NCBI RefSeq assembly: GCF_011043525.1
Contig: NZ_JAAKGO010000005.1
Span: forward strand, 1-64,000
DNA: 64,000 nt
Direction of reading: 5' to 3'
Source: Sphingobacterium sp. SGG-5
GTDB lineage: Bacteria > Bacteroidota > Bacteroidia > Sphingobacteriales > Sphingobacteriaceae
Under the pieces are notes generated by a model, which saw nothing but the letters and a program-made list of their open reading frames with translations, ran no database searches and was not told the origin of the DNA. The position numbers were made by a program, and so were the translations under genes. Position 1 is the stretch's first letter, and the number at the start of each line of letters is the position of its first letter. Positions 1-8,790 of this stretch are shown here, one piece after another.

Positions 1-93
1 GTTTGAACTATCTCTGAGCAGCCGAGTGCATGGGAAACGAGCGACGCGAACAATCCCTCCGGCTCCACGAAAAGGACATTCTTCTTGGACAGC
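1..93. other. Window edge, no recognisable feature
   Basis: Short stretch before the stop codon of the HEPN gene. The reverse strand is open in more than one frame up to the window edge, but no family could be recognised and no start or stop defines a gene here. It could be the end of a neighbouring gene outside the window. Confidence 0.3.
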
Positions 94-1428
94 TCAATCA
101 TTATATCTAATCATCAGAAAATGTTCCTCGAACGAGCTTGATGCATTCGTCAAGAAACCGTTTGACTCTTGCTTTGTACGCACGCCATTATTTTCATGAA
201 AATGCCAACTGTTAGCTTCTAATCCCGCGTGAAGCAACGTTTCATTACCACAGAGCACTCGATGAAAGAATAGGCTGTTTTTATCCAATTGCTTTTGGAC
301 CTGGTCTTGTGTAAAGTACAATAGAAATAAAGAAATTCCTAAACGTTCATTTATTAACGGTTGTAAACTGCTTAACTGCTCCCTTATATCCGTTTCGCTA
401 ATTACCAGCAAATCGAAATAATAATCACAGATACCAGTGCTTTCACGCTCATTGATCATCCCTTCGATGAAAAATGATCGCGCACGATATCCAAACAAAT
501 AAATCATAAATGGCTCAGATAGGCTTACTTTCAATTGTTCGATAGCATCCTTCAGATATGCATTTTCATCCATCTTTGTCCTTGTTATTTTTCCTGGTAA
601 ATGATGTGTTTCGTCAGTTATATGATGATTTTCGAGATAAGCTTGCTCAAAAGAATCCATAATATGACTAAAAATCTGTTCTGCATTTTTATGTAAGCCT
701 TCCATCTTTACCTCTAATCGTTTTAACGTAGCAGAGTCGATCTCAAAATTATCTTCGTAACGGGTTGAACGATATATATCTTCCAAAATTTGAAGTAAAA
801 CGATATCGTCGTGATCATCTTCGTCAAACACACATGCGTAAATAGAACTGATTTCCTTCAGATACAGGTGATGGCATCGGATCGAGTGTGTAATTCGCTC
901 TTTGGCAACAAGTAGAAGTTCTAGGTAGCGATAGGTTAACTCGACAGTTTGATGCAACATGAAAGAAGCCAAAGCATATTTTCCCTTTTCGTTAAAATGG
1001 TAATAACCTGCTTTAAACTCATCGATTTTCTGTTGCTCCCTATCCTGCAAAGCGACGGTAAGCTCCTTGCATTTTTTATAATCAAAATTTTCGGGTATCG
1101 GCACAAATTCAGAATTCTCTTTATTGTAAATGAGTTTTTGGGGCTGACAGGACGTAAACAGAAATAGGTTTCCTTCCCTGATCTTATCCTTTGCCTGAAA
1201 TGCCACATAGCACATTGTTTTGTATTGCGGATATTCCCGAATGGTATTTACAATCTTTGGAACTAGATCACCTAAAGTCTTGACATATTTGTTTGATACA
1301 AGGATGATCAGTTCATAAGGTAAAATATCTCGATCATAGGTATTAAGGTAAATCTGCTCAATGTTGTATTTAGAAGTTATTCGGGAGACTATGTTTTCCA
1401 AGTTCTCCTGCTCTTTAATTTGTCTCAT
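94..1428 (-). CDS. NTase-like/HEPN domain protein
   Basis: Protein of 444 residues. The middle (about residues 135-270) is an all-helical HEPN-like domain, with a basic and histidine-rich segment (RITHSIRCHH) that resembles the RX4-6H ribonuclease motif of HEPN proteins. The flanks (about residues 20-115 and 295-400) look like nucleotidyltransferase-fold modules without an obvious GS...DxD catalytic signature, for example YLFGYRARS followed by a hydrophobic FDLLVI strand. HEPN proteins paired with NTase folds are common in toxin-antitoxin and phage-defence systems. The start overlaps the stop of the upstream 377-residue gene by 4 nt, so the two are probably translated together. Function is inferred from fold only. 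Confidence 0.6.
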   Translation of the reverse strand: MRQIKEQENLENIVSRITSKYNIEQIYLNTYDRDILPYELIILVSNKYVKTLGDLVPKIVNTIREYPQYKTMCYVAFQAKDKIREGNLFLFTSCQPQKLIYNKENSEFVPIPENFDYKKCKELTVALQDREQQKIDEFKAGYYHFNEKGKYALASFMLHQTVELTYRYLELLLVAKERITHSIRCHHLYLKEISSIYACVFDEDDHDDIVLLQILEDIYRSTRYEDNFEIDSATLKRLEVKMEGLHKNAEQIFSHIMDSFEQAYLENHHITDETHHLPGKITRTKMDENAYLKDAIEQLKVSLSEPFMIYLFGYRARSFFIEGMINERESTGICDYYFDLLVISETDIREQLSSLQPLINERLGISLFLLYFTQDQVQKQLDKNSLFFHRVLCGNETLLHAGLEANSWHFHENNGVRTKQESNGFLTNASSSFEEHFLMIRYND

Positions 1429-2558
1429 GATCTATATATTTCTGGTTCATACTTCGAAAGTCCCTCCAAGAAGAGTAGCCCGTCAATGAAATCCAATATT
1501 TCATTGTTGTTACGGTCAACTCTATATCCGATTTGTTGGTTACCCAATACATCCTCCAAACAGCGTTCCAGCATACCACGCCATTCTTGGATAGACTTCT
1601 TTTCAAATTGGTTATGGAGATATTTCCAAGGCCTTTTAATCCATTTGTATCCAATGCCGTATAGCTCTTGTTTCTTATCCTTAGGGTATTTCCATTTAGT
1701 ATCTATATCCATTCCTTGTTCAAGAATATATTGATAATGTCCCCAATAGCAGTCTAGGATAAAAAGAAAATCATGGTAGTAATGTAGTATATTGGCTGGA
1801 TTGCCGTGCAGTTTCCAAAAATTTCTTGTAAACAAAATTTCCTTTGAAATACGTATAGCCTTTATTACCTCTTCTTTTTTTGAGTAACTGTATAAATCAT
1901 AAATATCATTGTCATAATCATATAATGTATCTCTTGCTTTAAATTCATCCCTTTCCTTCATCAATATTTCGACGTCTCGGGGAGATAATACGTTGTTCTG
2001 TTCATGATGATCAATTATGTTTAAAGTGCTGATCAAAGCGTTCATTTGCTCAACCACCTTCACCATATGCCCTTCGAATTCATATGAATAGTTAACACAG
2101 GTGGGCATTAATCCTTCAAACAACAGGTTGAAAAGGTCACTTCTTAATGAATATAGAGGATCTGAACTGTATATGCTGACCAGTGTTTGGTAGGCATTGA
2201 TAATAGGGTCGAAATTGGTTTTGACGCTTTCCCCTCTCGGCGTATTGACCTCAATCTTTTTATAGGGAATACTGAATTTTTCAGATATATCAAGGTCAGG
2301 TCTTATCTTTTGGATCAGCCACCCTGCTTCAAATAGACGTATTAATTTCTTGTACTTTTTGTACAGTAACAAAGGAGATTCATAGGTCAGCCAATAATTT
2401 CGGCGTACGGCTAATGTCAAAATTTCAAATAGTTCATCCTGTATGTGTGTTGGTGATGAAAACTCTTTGAATGTCTCTTCTAATACGGAATACGGATTTA
2501 GTATTTCTTCTTCCGTCAGTAGTGTGATGTAACTACTTTGATATTCTACGTGATGCAT
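1425..2558 (-). CDS. Unknown protein, partner of the HEPN gene
   Basis: Protein of 377 residues that I do not recognise. It is rich in predicted helix, with many aromatic residues (YDYDNDIYDLYSYSKKEE in the centre; WGHYQY and WKYPKDKK further on). It has no signal peptide or membrane segment. The gene is first in a two-gene unit: its stop overlaps the start of the HEPN gene in an ATGA arrangement. A divergent XRE regulator lies upstream, with an inverted repeat between them. The pairing suggests a two-component toxin-antitoxin or defence module, but nothing in the sequence shows a catalytic centre. Confidence 0.55.
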   Translation of the reverse strand: MHHVEYQSSYITLLTEEEILNPYSVLEETFKEFSSPTHIQDELFEILTLAVRRNYWLTYESPLLLYKKYKKLIRLFEAGWLIQKIRPDLDISEKFSIPYKKIEVNTPRGESVKTNFDPIINAYQTLVSIYSSDPLYSLRSDLFNLLFEGLMPTCVNYSYEFEGHMVKVVEQMNALISTLNIIDHHEQNNVLSPRDVEILMKERDEFKARDTLYDYDNDIYDLYSYSKKEEVIKAIRISKEILFTRNFWKLHGNPANILHYYHDFLFILDCYWGHYQYILEQGMDIDTKWKYPKDKKQELYGIGYKWIKRPWKYLHNQFEKKSIQEWRGMLERCLEDVLGNQQIGYRVDRNNNEILDFIDGLLFLEGLSKYEPEIYRS

Positions 2559-2671
2559 AGTGTTATGGATTTGTTTCTAAGCAAATGAACACCGTATCAT
2601 CCACGTACCGAACCAAAAAGGATTGTATAAAACCTTTGTATCGTACAACGCTATCCTTGTTTTGTACCATA

Positions 2672-2692
2672 TCAAGATATTTCGTATCTTGA
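2672..2692. promoter_or_regulatory. Inverted repeat, possible operator
   Basis: TCAAGATA and TATCTTGA form perfect 8-bp arms around a 5-nt centre. The site lies between the start of the minus-strand 377-residue gene and the plus-strand XRE gene. A TAACTTTG sequence, which matches the Bacteroidota -7 consensus TAnnTTTG, follows at 2708-2715, only 5 nt before the XRE start codon. That spacing would make the transcript almost leaderless. Binding by the XRE protein is inferred from position only. Confidence 0.4.
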
Positions 2693-2720
2693 ACGCTGAA
2701 TATTTGTTAACTTTGGGCTT

Positions 2721-3112
2721 ATGAGTACAACCAACACGACAAACAAACCATATAGGAAGAAAAATCAGCCGTATCCGCGAACTGCGGGGGATGAAGCAGA
2801 AAGCTTTAGCTATTGAATTGGGCGTAAGTCAGCAGACGGTATCCAATATTGAGAAAAGTGCGTCTATCGAAGCGGATCTATTGGCACAGGTAGCCGAAAT
2901 ATTAGGGGTTACTCCTGAAGCTATTGAGAATTTTAGTGAAGAGGCTGTGTTCAATATTATGAATAACACTTTTCAAGACAAGCAGTTCAAACAATAACAA
3001 TTACTTGTGCACTATTAATCCGCTTGATAAAATCATTGAATTGTACGAACGCCTTTTGGAAGCGGAAAAATCTAAGGTAGAATATTTGGAGAAATTGTTG
3101 AAGGATAGATAA
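2721..3112 (+). pseudogene. XRE-family HTH regulator, two frameshifts
   Basis: Three consecutive reading frames together give one coherent protein. The start ATG at 2721 opens MSTTNT and runs out of frame. An extra base in the A/C-rich run near 2741-2750 would shift it to the frame that encodes the XRE helix-turn-helix (GRKISRIRELRGMKQ, then ELGVSQQTVSNIE). That frame stops at 2995-2997, but a second +1 shift near 2980 restores a coiled-coil-like tail (IIELYERLLEAEKSKVEYL) ending in TAA at 3110. Two +1 events in A-rich runs mean either gene decay or sequencing error. An internal ATG at 2791 would lack the first HTH helix. The intact family member would be about 130 residues. Confidence 0.7.
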
Positions 3113-3127
3113 AGTACACAATAGACT

Positions 3128-3379
3128 TTATTCTAGGTCTTTGCTTATTTCAGTCAACAATTCTACGGCCTTCATCCTTATTTTAAGATATAAATTATTC
3201 ATCATTTGAGGGCCAAAAAAAATACTGGCATTGTCAACGGTTGTTTCTGCTTCCGGAAATACTTCTTTATTTGGATGATTAAGTAGTAATAATTTTGGTT
3301 GCTGTTTGAGATCATCAATTATCGATTCGATTTCAAATATAGATTTTGAAAATAAATACTCTACTTCTCTGAATTCATC
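3128..3379 (-). pseudogene. Continuation of the AlbA_2 gene past an in-frame TGA
   Basis: Directly after the TGA at 3380-3382 the same frame stays open for 83 codons, reading DEFREVEYLFSKS, then a helix-rich segment, and ending KAVELLTEISKDLE before TAA at 3128-3130. The composition is protein-like and has no start codon of its own near the 5' end. It reads as the natural C-terminus of the AlbA_2 protein, which would then be about 352 residues. Either a nonsense mutation has separated it or the stop is a base-call error. Confidence 0.55.
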
Positions 3380-4186
3380 TCATTCAAAGAAATATTCGAT
3401 CATTTGGTCAGCATTCTTTCGCCCAAATGATGGTATTTGAATGGTGTATGGTGTGACAGGGGCTCTAATTATTCTATAGTTATATTCCTGTTGATCATAA
3501 CCACTTTTTCTCAAACCATTGAGTTCATTTGACACAAAAGAATTAAATTCAGGATTATTAACGCTCCTACAAAAGCTATTACATTTTCCAAATAAAGCAG
3601 AAAGCTTTTGTGATGTATCGGAAAACGAAGATATCAAGTCGTCGATTTCCTTTATCCTATCAGTCGTCGAATTGTTCGGCTTAAGATTTTTCAACCAGTC
3701 AATTAATTCTTCTGTTTGGGTATGGGTAGCTTCTTCATTGGATGATCCCTGTCTCAAGTATATTTTGTCTATTTGGAGTCCTTTCAATTTTTGGGTAGCT
3801 ACTAATGGTCTGGCATATGAATACAAAGGTATCTCAATAACTCCAAATAATTTACCATCATAATTATATTTATAGGATGAGAAGGTAGGACTCGGAAATA
3901 TTCGAGACTTTGTTTTTTGTTGAAATATTGCGTCATCAGGAAAATCAGTTATTCCAACTAAAGATTTTATACCGTTAGATTCTTCCTTTACACCGAATAT
4001 AATATAAGCGGTGTTATCTCTTACGGTATTTGAGAAACTGATAATATCTTTGACAAATTTTGCATCAGCCTCTTCCTTTTGGCTTTGAAAATTGTAACAG
4101 CAGATTTTGTAATCCAATAATCGGCCTTCGGAATTATCAATTAATTTTTTAAATAATCCATCTGTCATAGCTTGTAATTTAGGCAA
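3380..4186 (-). CDS. AlbA_2 (Schlafen-like) domain protein, probably truncated
   Basis: Protein of 268 residues. Residues about 15-165 match the AlbA_2/Schlafen-like domain: an early E..LLDYK segment, an alpha-helix with FVKDIISFSNT, the strand YIIFGVKEE, and the late YLRQGSSNEEATHTQTEEL signature. This family occurs in putative regulators and in Schlafen-type nucleases linked to phage defence. The gene is last in the abiEi-to-AlbA_2 operon and overlaps abiH by 8 nt. The predicted stop at 3380 is followed by a long in-frame extension, so the natural product was probably longer. DNA or RNA binding is inferred from the family. Confidence 0.7.
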   Translation of the reverse strand: MPKLQAMTDGLFKKLIDNSEGRLLDYKICCYNFQSQKEEADAKFVKDIISFSNTVRDNTAYIIFGVKEESNGIKSLVGITDFPDDAIFQQKTKSRIFPSPTFSSYKYNYDGKLFGVIEIPLYSYARPLVATQKLKGLQIDKIYLRQGSSNEEATHTQTEELIDWLKNLKPNNSTTDRIKEIDDLISSFSDTSQKLSALFGKCNSFCRSVNNPEFNSFVSNELNGLRKSGYDQQEYNYRIIRAPVTPYTIQIPSFGRKNADQMIEYFFE

Positions 4187-5363
4187 TATTTGCTTCCATT
4201 TCTATTGATTGAATGTACTGCGGGATAACATTCTGTTTGTTTTTTGGCAAAACGCGCTTTCTAAGTTTTTGCTTATCCCGAAACTGTCTAGAAACTTCTT
4301 CTGATATTTCATTAAAACTATCTAAACCATTCTCTTTTACACGATAAAAAATATCGACAGAGTTGCAATTTTGATGTTCAAAAACCATATTTAGTAGTGT
4401 TCTGTCGGAGCGTCCACACGAATGACCTATAATTTGGACTTGGTAATAATCTGATTCAATAAATCGTATTAAGTCATGATAATTCCTTGTTCGCAAATAC
4501 CAAAGTGATTTTACATGCTCCAAAAAACCTTTGATTTCTTGTTTTTCCATTTCTGCAAAGCTTTCATCAAGTTCGTCTCCATATCCGAAGATCATAGGGT
4601 TATTATCATCTATTATTGAACCATGAATGTTATTTATTACAAAATCCTCCTTTTCTTTAAAGTACTGTTCAATAGAGTTTGTGTAATTAAAATTTAGTAT
4701 ATAAGTCTTATTGGTTTTCTGAAATGTATCAAAGCCAAAATTTTGTTCTTCCCAACCATCAGGTTTAAAGAGATTTGTAAAATCTATCGGTTTATCAAAA
4801 ATTTCCTGGAAATCTGGGATCAAATTATTCTTTTCCAAAGATGTGAGGTATCGACGCAGTTGATTGCTTAAATAGGCTAATTGAGCATTTAACTCCAAAA
4901 TATCATCGGTACAATCGTATTGTTCATTTTGGAAACTGTTTTTTAGAATTTCTTTTAGACACTTGTAGTAAACATTCTCAATATCTACCCAGTTTTCGCA
5001 AGAACTCTTTAAAAGTTTCCGAGCAAAATTGGTTTGAGCATTTACAGTAAAAAGGCTGTAATCTTGCGTATTAGATACATCATTTCCCCAACCAAAAATT
5101 ATTTGAGGTACGTATTCCTGTGTGCCTCTCTCAATAATAGTGATAATATTTTGATCCAAATATGCTTCTAAACTTTCAGATACATAAATGCTATTATTGA
5201 CCGAACAATTGAATATCGGATTTTCTCGTCTATAATTTGTTTTGCGATCAGTGTACAGATTTGTAAGTTCTGTTTTTACAAGCCATAAAACAAAATCAGA
5301 ATACCTCGTTGGGTATCCATGAGCCAAATCAAACCCATTACCTATAATGATCAACTTGTTCAT
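4179..5363 (-). CDS. abiH: AbiH family abortive-infection protein
   Basis: Protein of 394 residues of the AbiH family, named after a lactococcal abortive-infection factor. The N-terminus LIIIGNGFDLAHGYPTRYSD is the family hallmark. Further family features are the LNFNYTNSIEQYF block, the NIHGS and FGYGDELD segments, and IIGHSCGRSD near the C-terminus. The biochemical mechanism of AbiH is not established. The gene starts 8 nt after the stop of the membrane beta-helix gene and overlaps the AlbA_2 gene by 8 nt, so it shares a transcript with the type I restriction genes. Family assignment is strong, and a role in phage defence follows from the family. Confidence 0.85.
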   Translation of the reverse strand: MNKLIIIGNGFDLAHGYPTRYSDFVLWLVKTELTNLYTDRKTNYRRENPIFNCSVNNSIYVSESLEAYLDQNIITIIERGTQEYVPQIIFGWGNDVSNTQDYSLFTVNAQTNFARKLLKSSCENWVDIENVYYKCLKEILKNSFQNEQYDCTDDILELNAQLAYLSNQLRRYLTSLEKNNLIPDFQEIFDKPIDFTNLFKPDGWEEQNFGFDTFQKTNKTYILNFNYTNSIEQYFKEKEDFVINNIHGSIIDDNNPMIFGYGDELDESFAEMEKQEIKGFLEHVKSLWYLRTRNYHDLIRFIESDYYQVQIIGHSCGRSDRTLLNMVFEHQNCNSVDIFYRVKENGLDSFNEISEEVSRQFRDKQKLRKRVLPKNKQNVIPQYIQSIEMEANIA

Positions 5364-5371
5364 AATTTCAA

Positions 5372-6874
5372 CTACTTTTTTCCATATTTTCTAAACGCAG
5401 CAATAAATTGGTAAATAATAAATCCAAAAATTACCTTGCTGATATAATCTACAGCTAATGACCAGTTCGTAAACTCTTCTTTATTAACTAAAAAGTCATT
5501 TCGATGCGTGAGATCAATAAATGAAAAGTAATAACCGATTAGTTTGTGGTCAAATTGGTTAGAATTGAATATTCTCCCAAGACTTAATAAATAGAGTATG
5601 TATAAAAGTACTGAAACTCCTATGAACCATAAAAAAGGTCTAATAATCGAAAGTCCATGTTTATTTGACAAGCTATTTACTTTAAGAATGATACGGTCTC
5701 CGCAAGAAATCGAATTGATCTTGTGCAAAGCATCATGGGCAATTGATTGTAACTTTTGCGCCTCATAGTAATTTCCGGTATTTTCCAACGATCTTTTCAA
5801 TTGTAAAAATATCTCATATTGATCTTTGTGATGATTTTGCGTTTTCCGTTCCGGATAATGTACATTCTCAATAGGCATAAATTTCTCAAAACTCGAATAT
5901 TGATCGGGAAAATTACAGGAAGTAAATGTTGCTTTGGCAACTTTGGATCTATAAAGAGAAATTCGCTTATATTTATCGAAATCTATGTTATCAAACCAAA
6001 CGCCATCAAGATTACTCTTGTGTATTCCTATTTTACTATCAGCTTGATCATCTATTGGATAGATGTTATGTAGGCTAACTTCTCCTTTTGGGAGAAAATC
6101 AGAAATATACCACCTGTTGATTTTTGTGCTTTCAATCAATAGCGGACCTTCTGTCATTCCCGATAGCGAAAGCGAATTTAAATTGGATCCAGAAATTATT
6201 GTAGTTTGTTCCTCAACCGGCTTCGAATATTGTATCAATAGATTGATGTTCAAAAGAGCTTTCTCTTCTTCAGTGAAGTAGTAACCTACTTTATAAGGCG
6301 GATAAGACTCATAACTTCTTTTGTATAATCCCTTTCTTATTTCGTTTGCTTCGTTAGTTTTAAAAGAAACAATTTTTGTGTCGTATATATTAAAAGACTG
6401 CTTTTCGTTAATAACTGTAAAAAAATCGGTATTGATATCTTTCAGTAATTTACGCCAATATTTTGGAAATACATTTTCTTCTGTGTATGAAACATCTACT
6501 CTATTCTGATCTAAGAAAAATACACTGCGGCCAACGCAATTATTTATATTTACTGATTTGAGGTTAGGGCTACTTATTCGCCCAGTCAAAATAGAGTTGA
6601 AAAAATGGATGGAGATATTTTGAGATAAAATATTCTCCACCTGCAAATCTTCTAAATAACAAGCTACAAATTGGATACTAATATTTTCGAAATTTATATC
6701 CTCTGAATTTTCAATAAAAACTTTTCGGAATCTACAACCAATAAAAGTGAAAGTTATTCTTCCCCCCTGAAATGGAACTCCAGCAAACGAAGCTGCGTCA
6801 ATTGATAAAACCGTATCCTGTACATAGCTTTGATCTGTAATTGTTGAATAAGGTGTGATTTCTATACGATTCAT
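5372..6874 (-). CDS. Membrane-anchored beta-helix-like protein
   Basis: Protein of 500 residues. The first 310 or so are short beta-rich repeats of the kind seen in pentapeptide and right-handed helical proteins (ISIQFVACYLEDLQVEN, then ISIHFFNSILTGRI, later ISLYRSKVAKATFTSCNF). A helical linker near 345-400 (LQLKRSLENTGNYYEAQKLQ) leads into two transmembrane helices near 415-435 and 475-495. This layout occurs in pentapeptide-repeat membrane proteins of unknown function. It has no signal peptide, so the repeats probably face the cytoplasm. It overlaps the hsdS stop by 4 nt. A sensor or effector role within the restriction operon is speculation. Confidence 0.6.
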   Translation of the reverse strand: MNRIEITPYSTITDQSYVQDTVLSIDAASFAGVPFQGGRITFTFIGCRFRKVFIENSEDINFENISIQFVACYLEDLQVENILSQNISIHFFNSILTGRISSPNLKSVNINNCVGRSVFFLDQNRVDVSYTEENVFPKYWRKLLKDINTDFFTVINEKQSFNIYDTKIVSFKTNEANEIRKGLYKRSYESYPPYKVGYYFTEEEKALLNINLLIQYSKPVEEQTTIISGSNLNSLSLSGMTEGPLLIESTKINRWYISDFLPKGEVSLHNIYPIDDQADSKIGIHKSNLDGVWFDNIDFDKYKRISLYRSKVAKATFTSCNFPDQYSSFEKFMPIENVHYPERKTQNHHKDQYEIFLQLKRSLENTGNYYEAQKLQSIAHDALHKINSISCGDRIILKVNSLSNKHGLSIIRPFLWFIGVSVLLYILYLLSLGRIFNSNQFDHKLIGYYFSFIDLTHRNDFLVNKEEFTNWSLAVDYISKVIFGFIIYQFIAAFRKYGKK

Positions 6875-8790
6875 TTCCCCTTAGCCTTCTTTATCAGTTT
6901 TCCAAACCCTTTTGGCTCCAAGTTATTATCTCTTAACCACTTTAATCCAACCAATATTTGATCCCTAGTATATTGCTGTTTCCGATCGCTCCACTTATAA
7001 AAGTCTTCAATCAATTCATTTTTTGATATTGTCGTTCCTTGAATAATTCTGTTGTTCCATACGGCATAGAGGGTTGCAATTATCTCTGCTTCGGCTTCAG
7101 TGGTTTGATAAAGCAAATTAAAAAATCTATCCAATCGATCCTGTACCGGTGCAAAATAACCTTGATAATATCCCTCGATTCTTTCCTCTTTTGTCAACGG
7201 TACGAAGCGTTGATTTTGCGAGTCAAACCATTTCTGTGTTTTGAAATGGCCGTATATCGATTTCATGAAAGCATTATCATACGGGCCTGCAGCCTGGTAG
7301 TAATAATTTTGATTCAAATCTACCTCAATGATATGCTCAGCTAGGAACTGGACTTTTTGAAATTTGATATTGGAAAAGTTCGGATCATCCTTAAATACTG
7401 ACACGACTTTTCCAGCTAAAACTTGCCGGGCAAAACCTTTTCTGTTGGACGGAATATCTAAATGTTCTGTGTTACCATAGCATACGTCTGGTTCTGCAGC
7501 AATTGAAATAGCATCACTTTCTACATTGTTATTGTCTCCAATTTTTACTTGCCCATTCATCAACATAGGCAATAGCCAATCCCGGAGCTGAGCGAGTTCT
7601 TTGTTTTGCCTTTGGTTTAAATGTATCTTCTCATGACACCTACCTAATTGCTCAGCTATCAACATAATCGAATTTTCTTCCAATGGCCAAGGCATACTTA
7701 GTGATAGAATGTCATCAGCACTAATTGAGGGATACGAAGACACTCTATTTTGAGCAATATTTTGTAACCGTATAATAATCTCATCAGAGGAAAGGTACAT
7801 ATACAAAATGTCATTGAATTTACTGTTTTGCTTATGTGACAAAACGGTAAATCCTGTAGATACAACCATGTCTTCCAAAGGCATTTTTAATATGCCAAAG
7901 TGTTGTTGAATTGGTCGTACTGTAGAGTATATAATATCATCTTTATCAACAAGTCTTTGTGCTCTGCTAGGCCGTCGAGAAACATGAAAATTTGAAATTC
8001 CGCCTAGTTTATTCTTAGTGATATTGCTTGTGTCCAAGTAATTTATGTACTTCCCTTCATACTTAGAGTTAACCTGTTTTGAATTTACATAACATATTTC
8101 TCGTAAACTTTTATCACCCCAACTTTCCGGAATCTCCCTTTTTAGCACATTGTTATGTACCATTTTACCGCCGGAAGATTTATAGGGTTTGCCATCTTCA
8201 TCTGGAAAATCAAACTGAACAAACCAATAATCATAAAGCATTTTTGCCATAGCTTCCAACTCGGCATTAATCTTATTGTTCAGCTCGATTTTATCGTCTA
8301 ATGCGGAAAGAACAGATGCTATTTTTTGTTGGGTGCTAATATCTCTTGAATACCCTACTTTTACGTTAAATAATCTAACCCTATCAAACTCACCTTGACC
8401 AGTGCTGCCATCCATAAATTTCTGCAGGGTAGACTCAATAGAAAATAGGCTATAATTCAGGCATTTTGATTCGAAAAAATTATTTGTTCTCAAGACTAAA
8501 ATGTGTGAGTCAACAATAATTTTAAAGTTTTCAGGAATATATTCAACCAATGCGACTCTTCCGGCTGTTCCTTGACCTGTTGAATTTATAAGTATGTCAC
8601 CTATTTTCAAAAATTTCTCTTCATTATAAATTTTGTTATCATCAATATATTGAGCGAATGAATAATCAATTTTATTATTTCTTATACATTTTTGGTTCAA
8701 TACAATGATAGAACTCTTATCCACATACTTAGGTGTTACTCCTTTTCCATGGTATGTTATAATTTCATCGACTCTTCTCCAATTACTCAT
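6871..8790 (-). CDS. hsdS: Type I restriction specificity subunit with extra C-terminal domain
   Basis: Specificity subunit of a type I restriction-modification system, which chooses the DNA target for HsdM and HsdR. It has two target-recognition domains (about residues 1-150 and 215-375), each followed by a conserved helix: ISTQQKIASVLSALDDKIELN and, at the end, NQRQNKELAQLRDWLLPMLMNGQV. At 639 residues it is about 200 longer than usual. The extra part (about 430-639) begins FARQVLAGKVVS and ends in a lysine-rich tail, and resembles a domain sometimes attached to HsdS in Bacteroidota. It overlaps hsdM by 8 nt and the downstream membrane gene by 4 nt. Confidence 0.9.
   Translation of the reverse strand: MSNWRRVDEIITYHGKGVTPKYVDKSSIIVLNQKCIRNNKIDYSFAQYIDDNKIYNEEKFLKIGDILINSTGQGTAGRVALVEYIPENFKIIVDSHILVLRTNNFFESKCLNYSLFSIESTLQKFMDGSTGQGEFDRVRLFNVKVGYSRDISTQQKIASVLSALDDKIELNNKINAELEAMAKMLYDYWFVQFDFPDEDGKPYKSSGGKMVHNNVLKREIPESWGDKSLREICYVNSKQVNSKYEGKYINYLDTSNITKNKLGGISNFHVSRRPSRAQRLVDKDDIIYSTVRPIQQHFGILKMPLEDMVVSTGFTVLSHKQNSKFNDILYMYLSSDEIIIRLQNIAQNRVSSYPSISADDILSLSMPWPLEENSIMLIAEQLGRCHEKIHLNQRQNKELAQLRDWLLPMLMNGQVKIGDNNNVESDAISIAAEPDVCYGNTEHLDIPSNRKGFARQVLAGKVVSVFKDDPNFSNIKFQKVQFLAEHIIEVDLNQNYYYQAAGPYDNAFMKSIYGHFKTQKWFDSQNQRFVPLTKEERIEGYYQGYFAPVQDRLDRFFNLLYQTTEAEAEIIATLYAVWNNRIIQGTTISKNELIEDFYKWSDRKQQYTRDQILVGLKWLRDNNLEPKGFGKLIKKAKGK

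Noticed and set aside
3380..3382. TGA as a selenocysteine codon
   Set aside because: No hairpin like a bacterial SECIS was seen just after it, and the AlbA_2 family is not known for selenocysteine.
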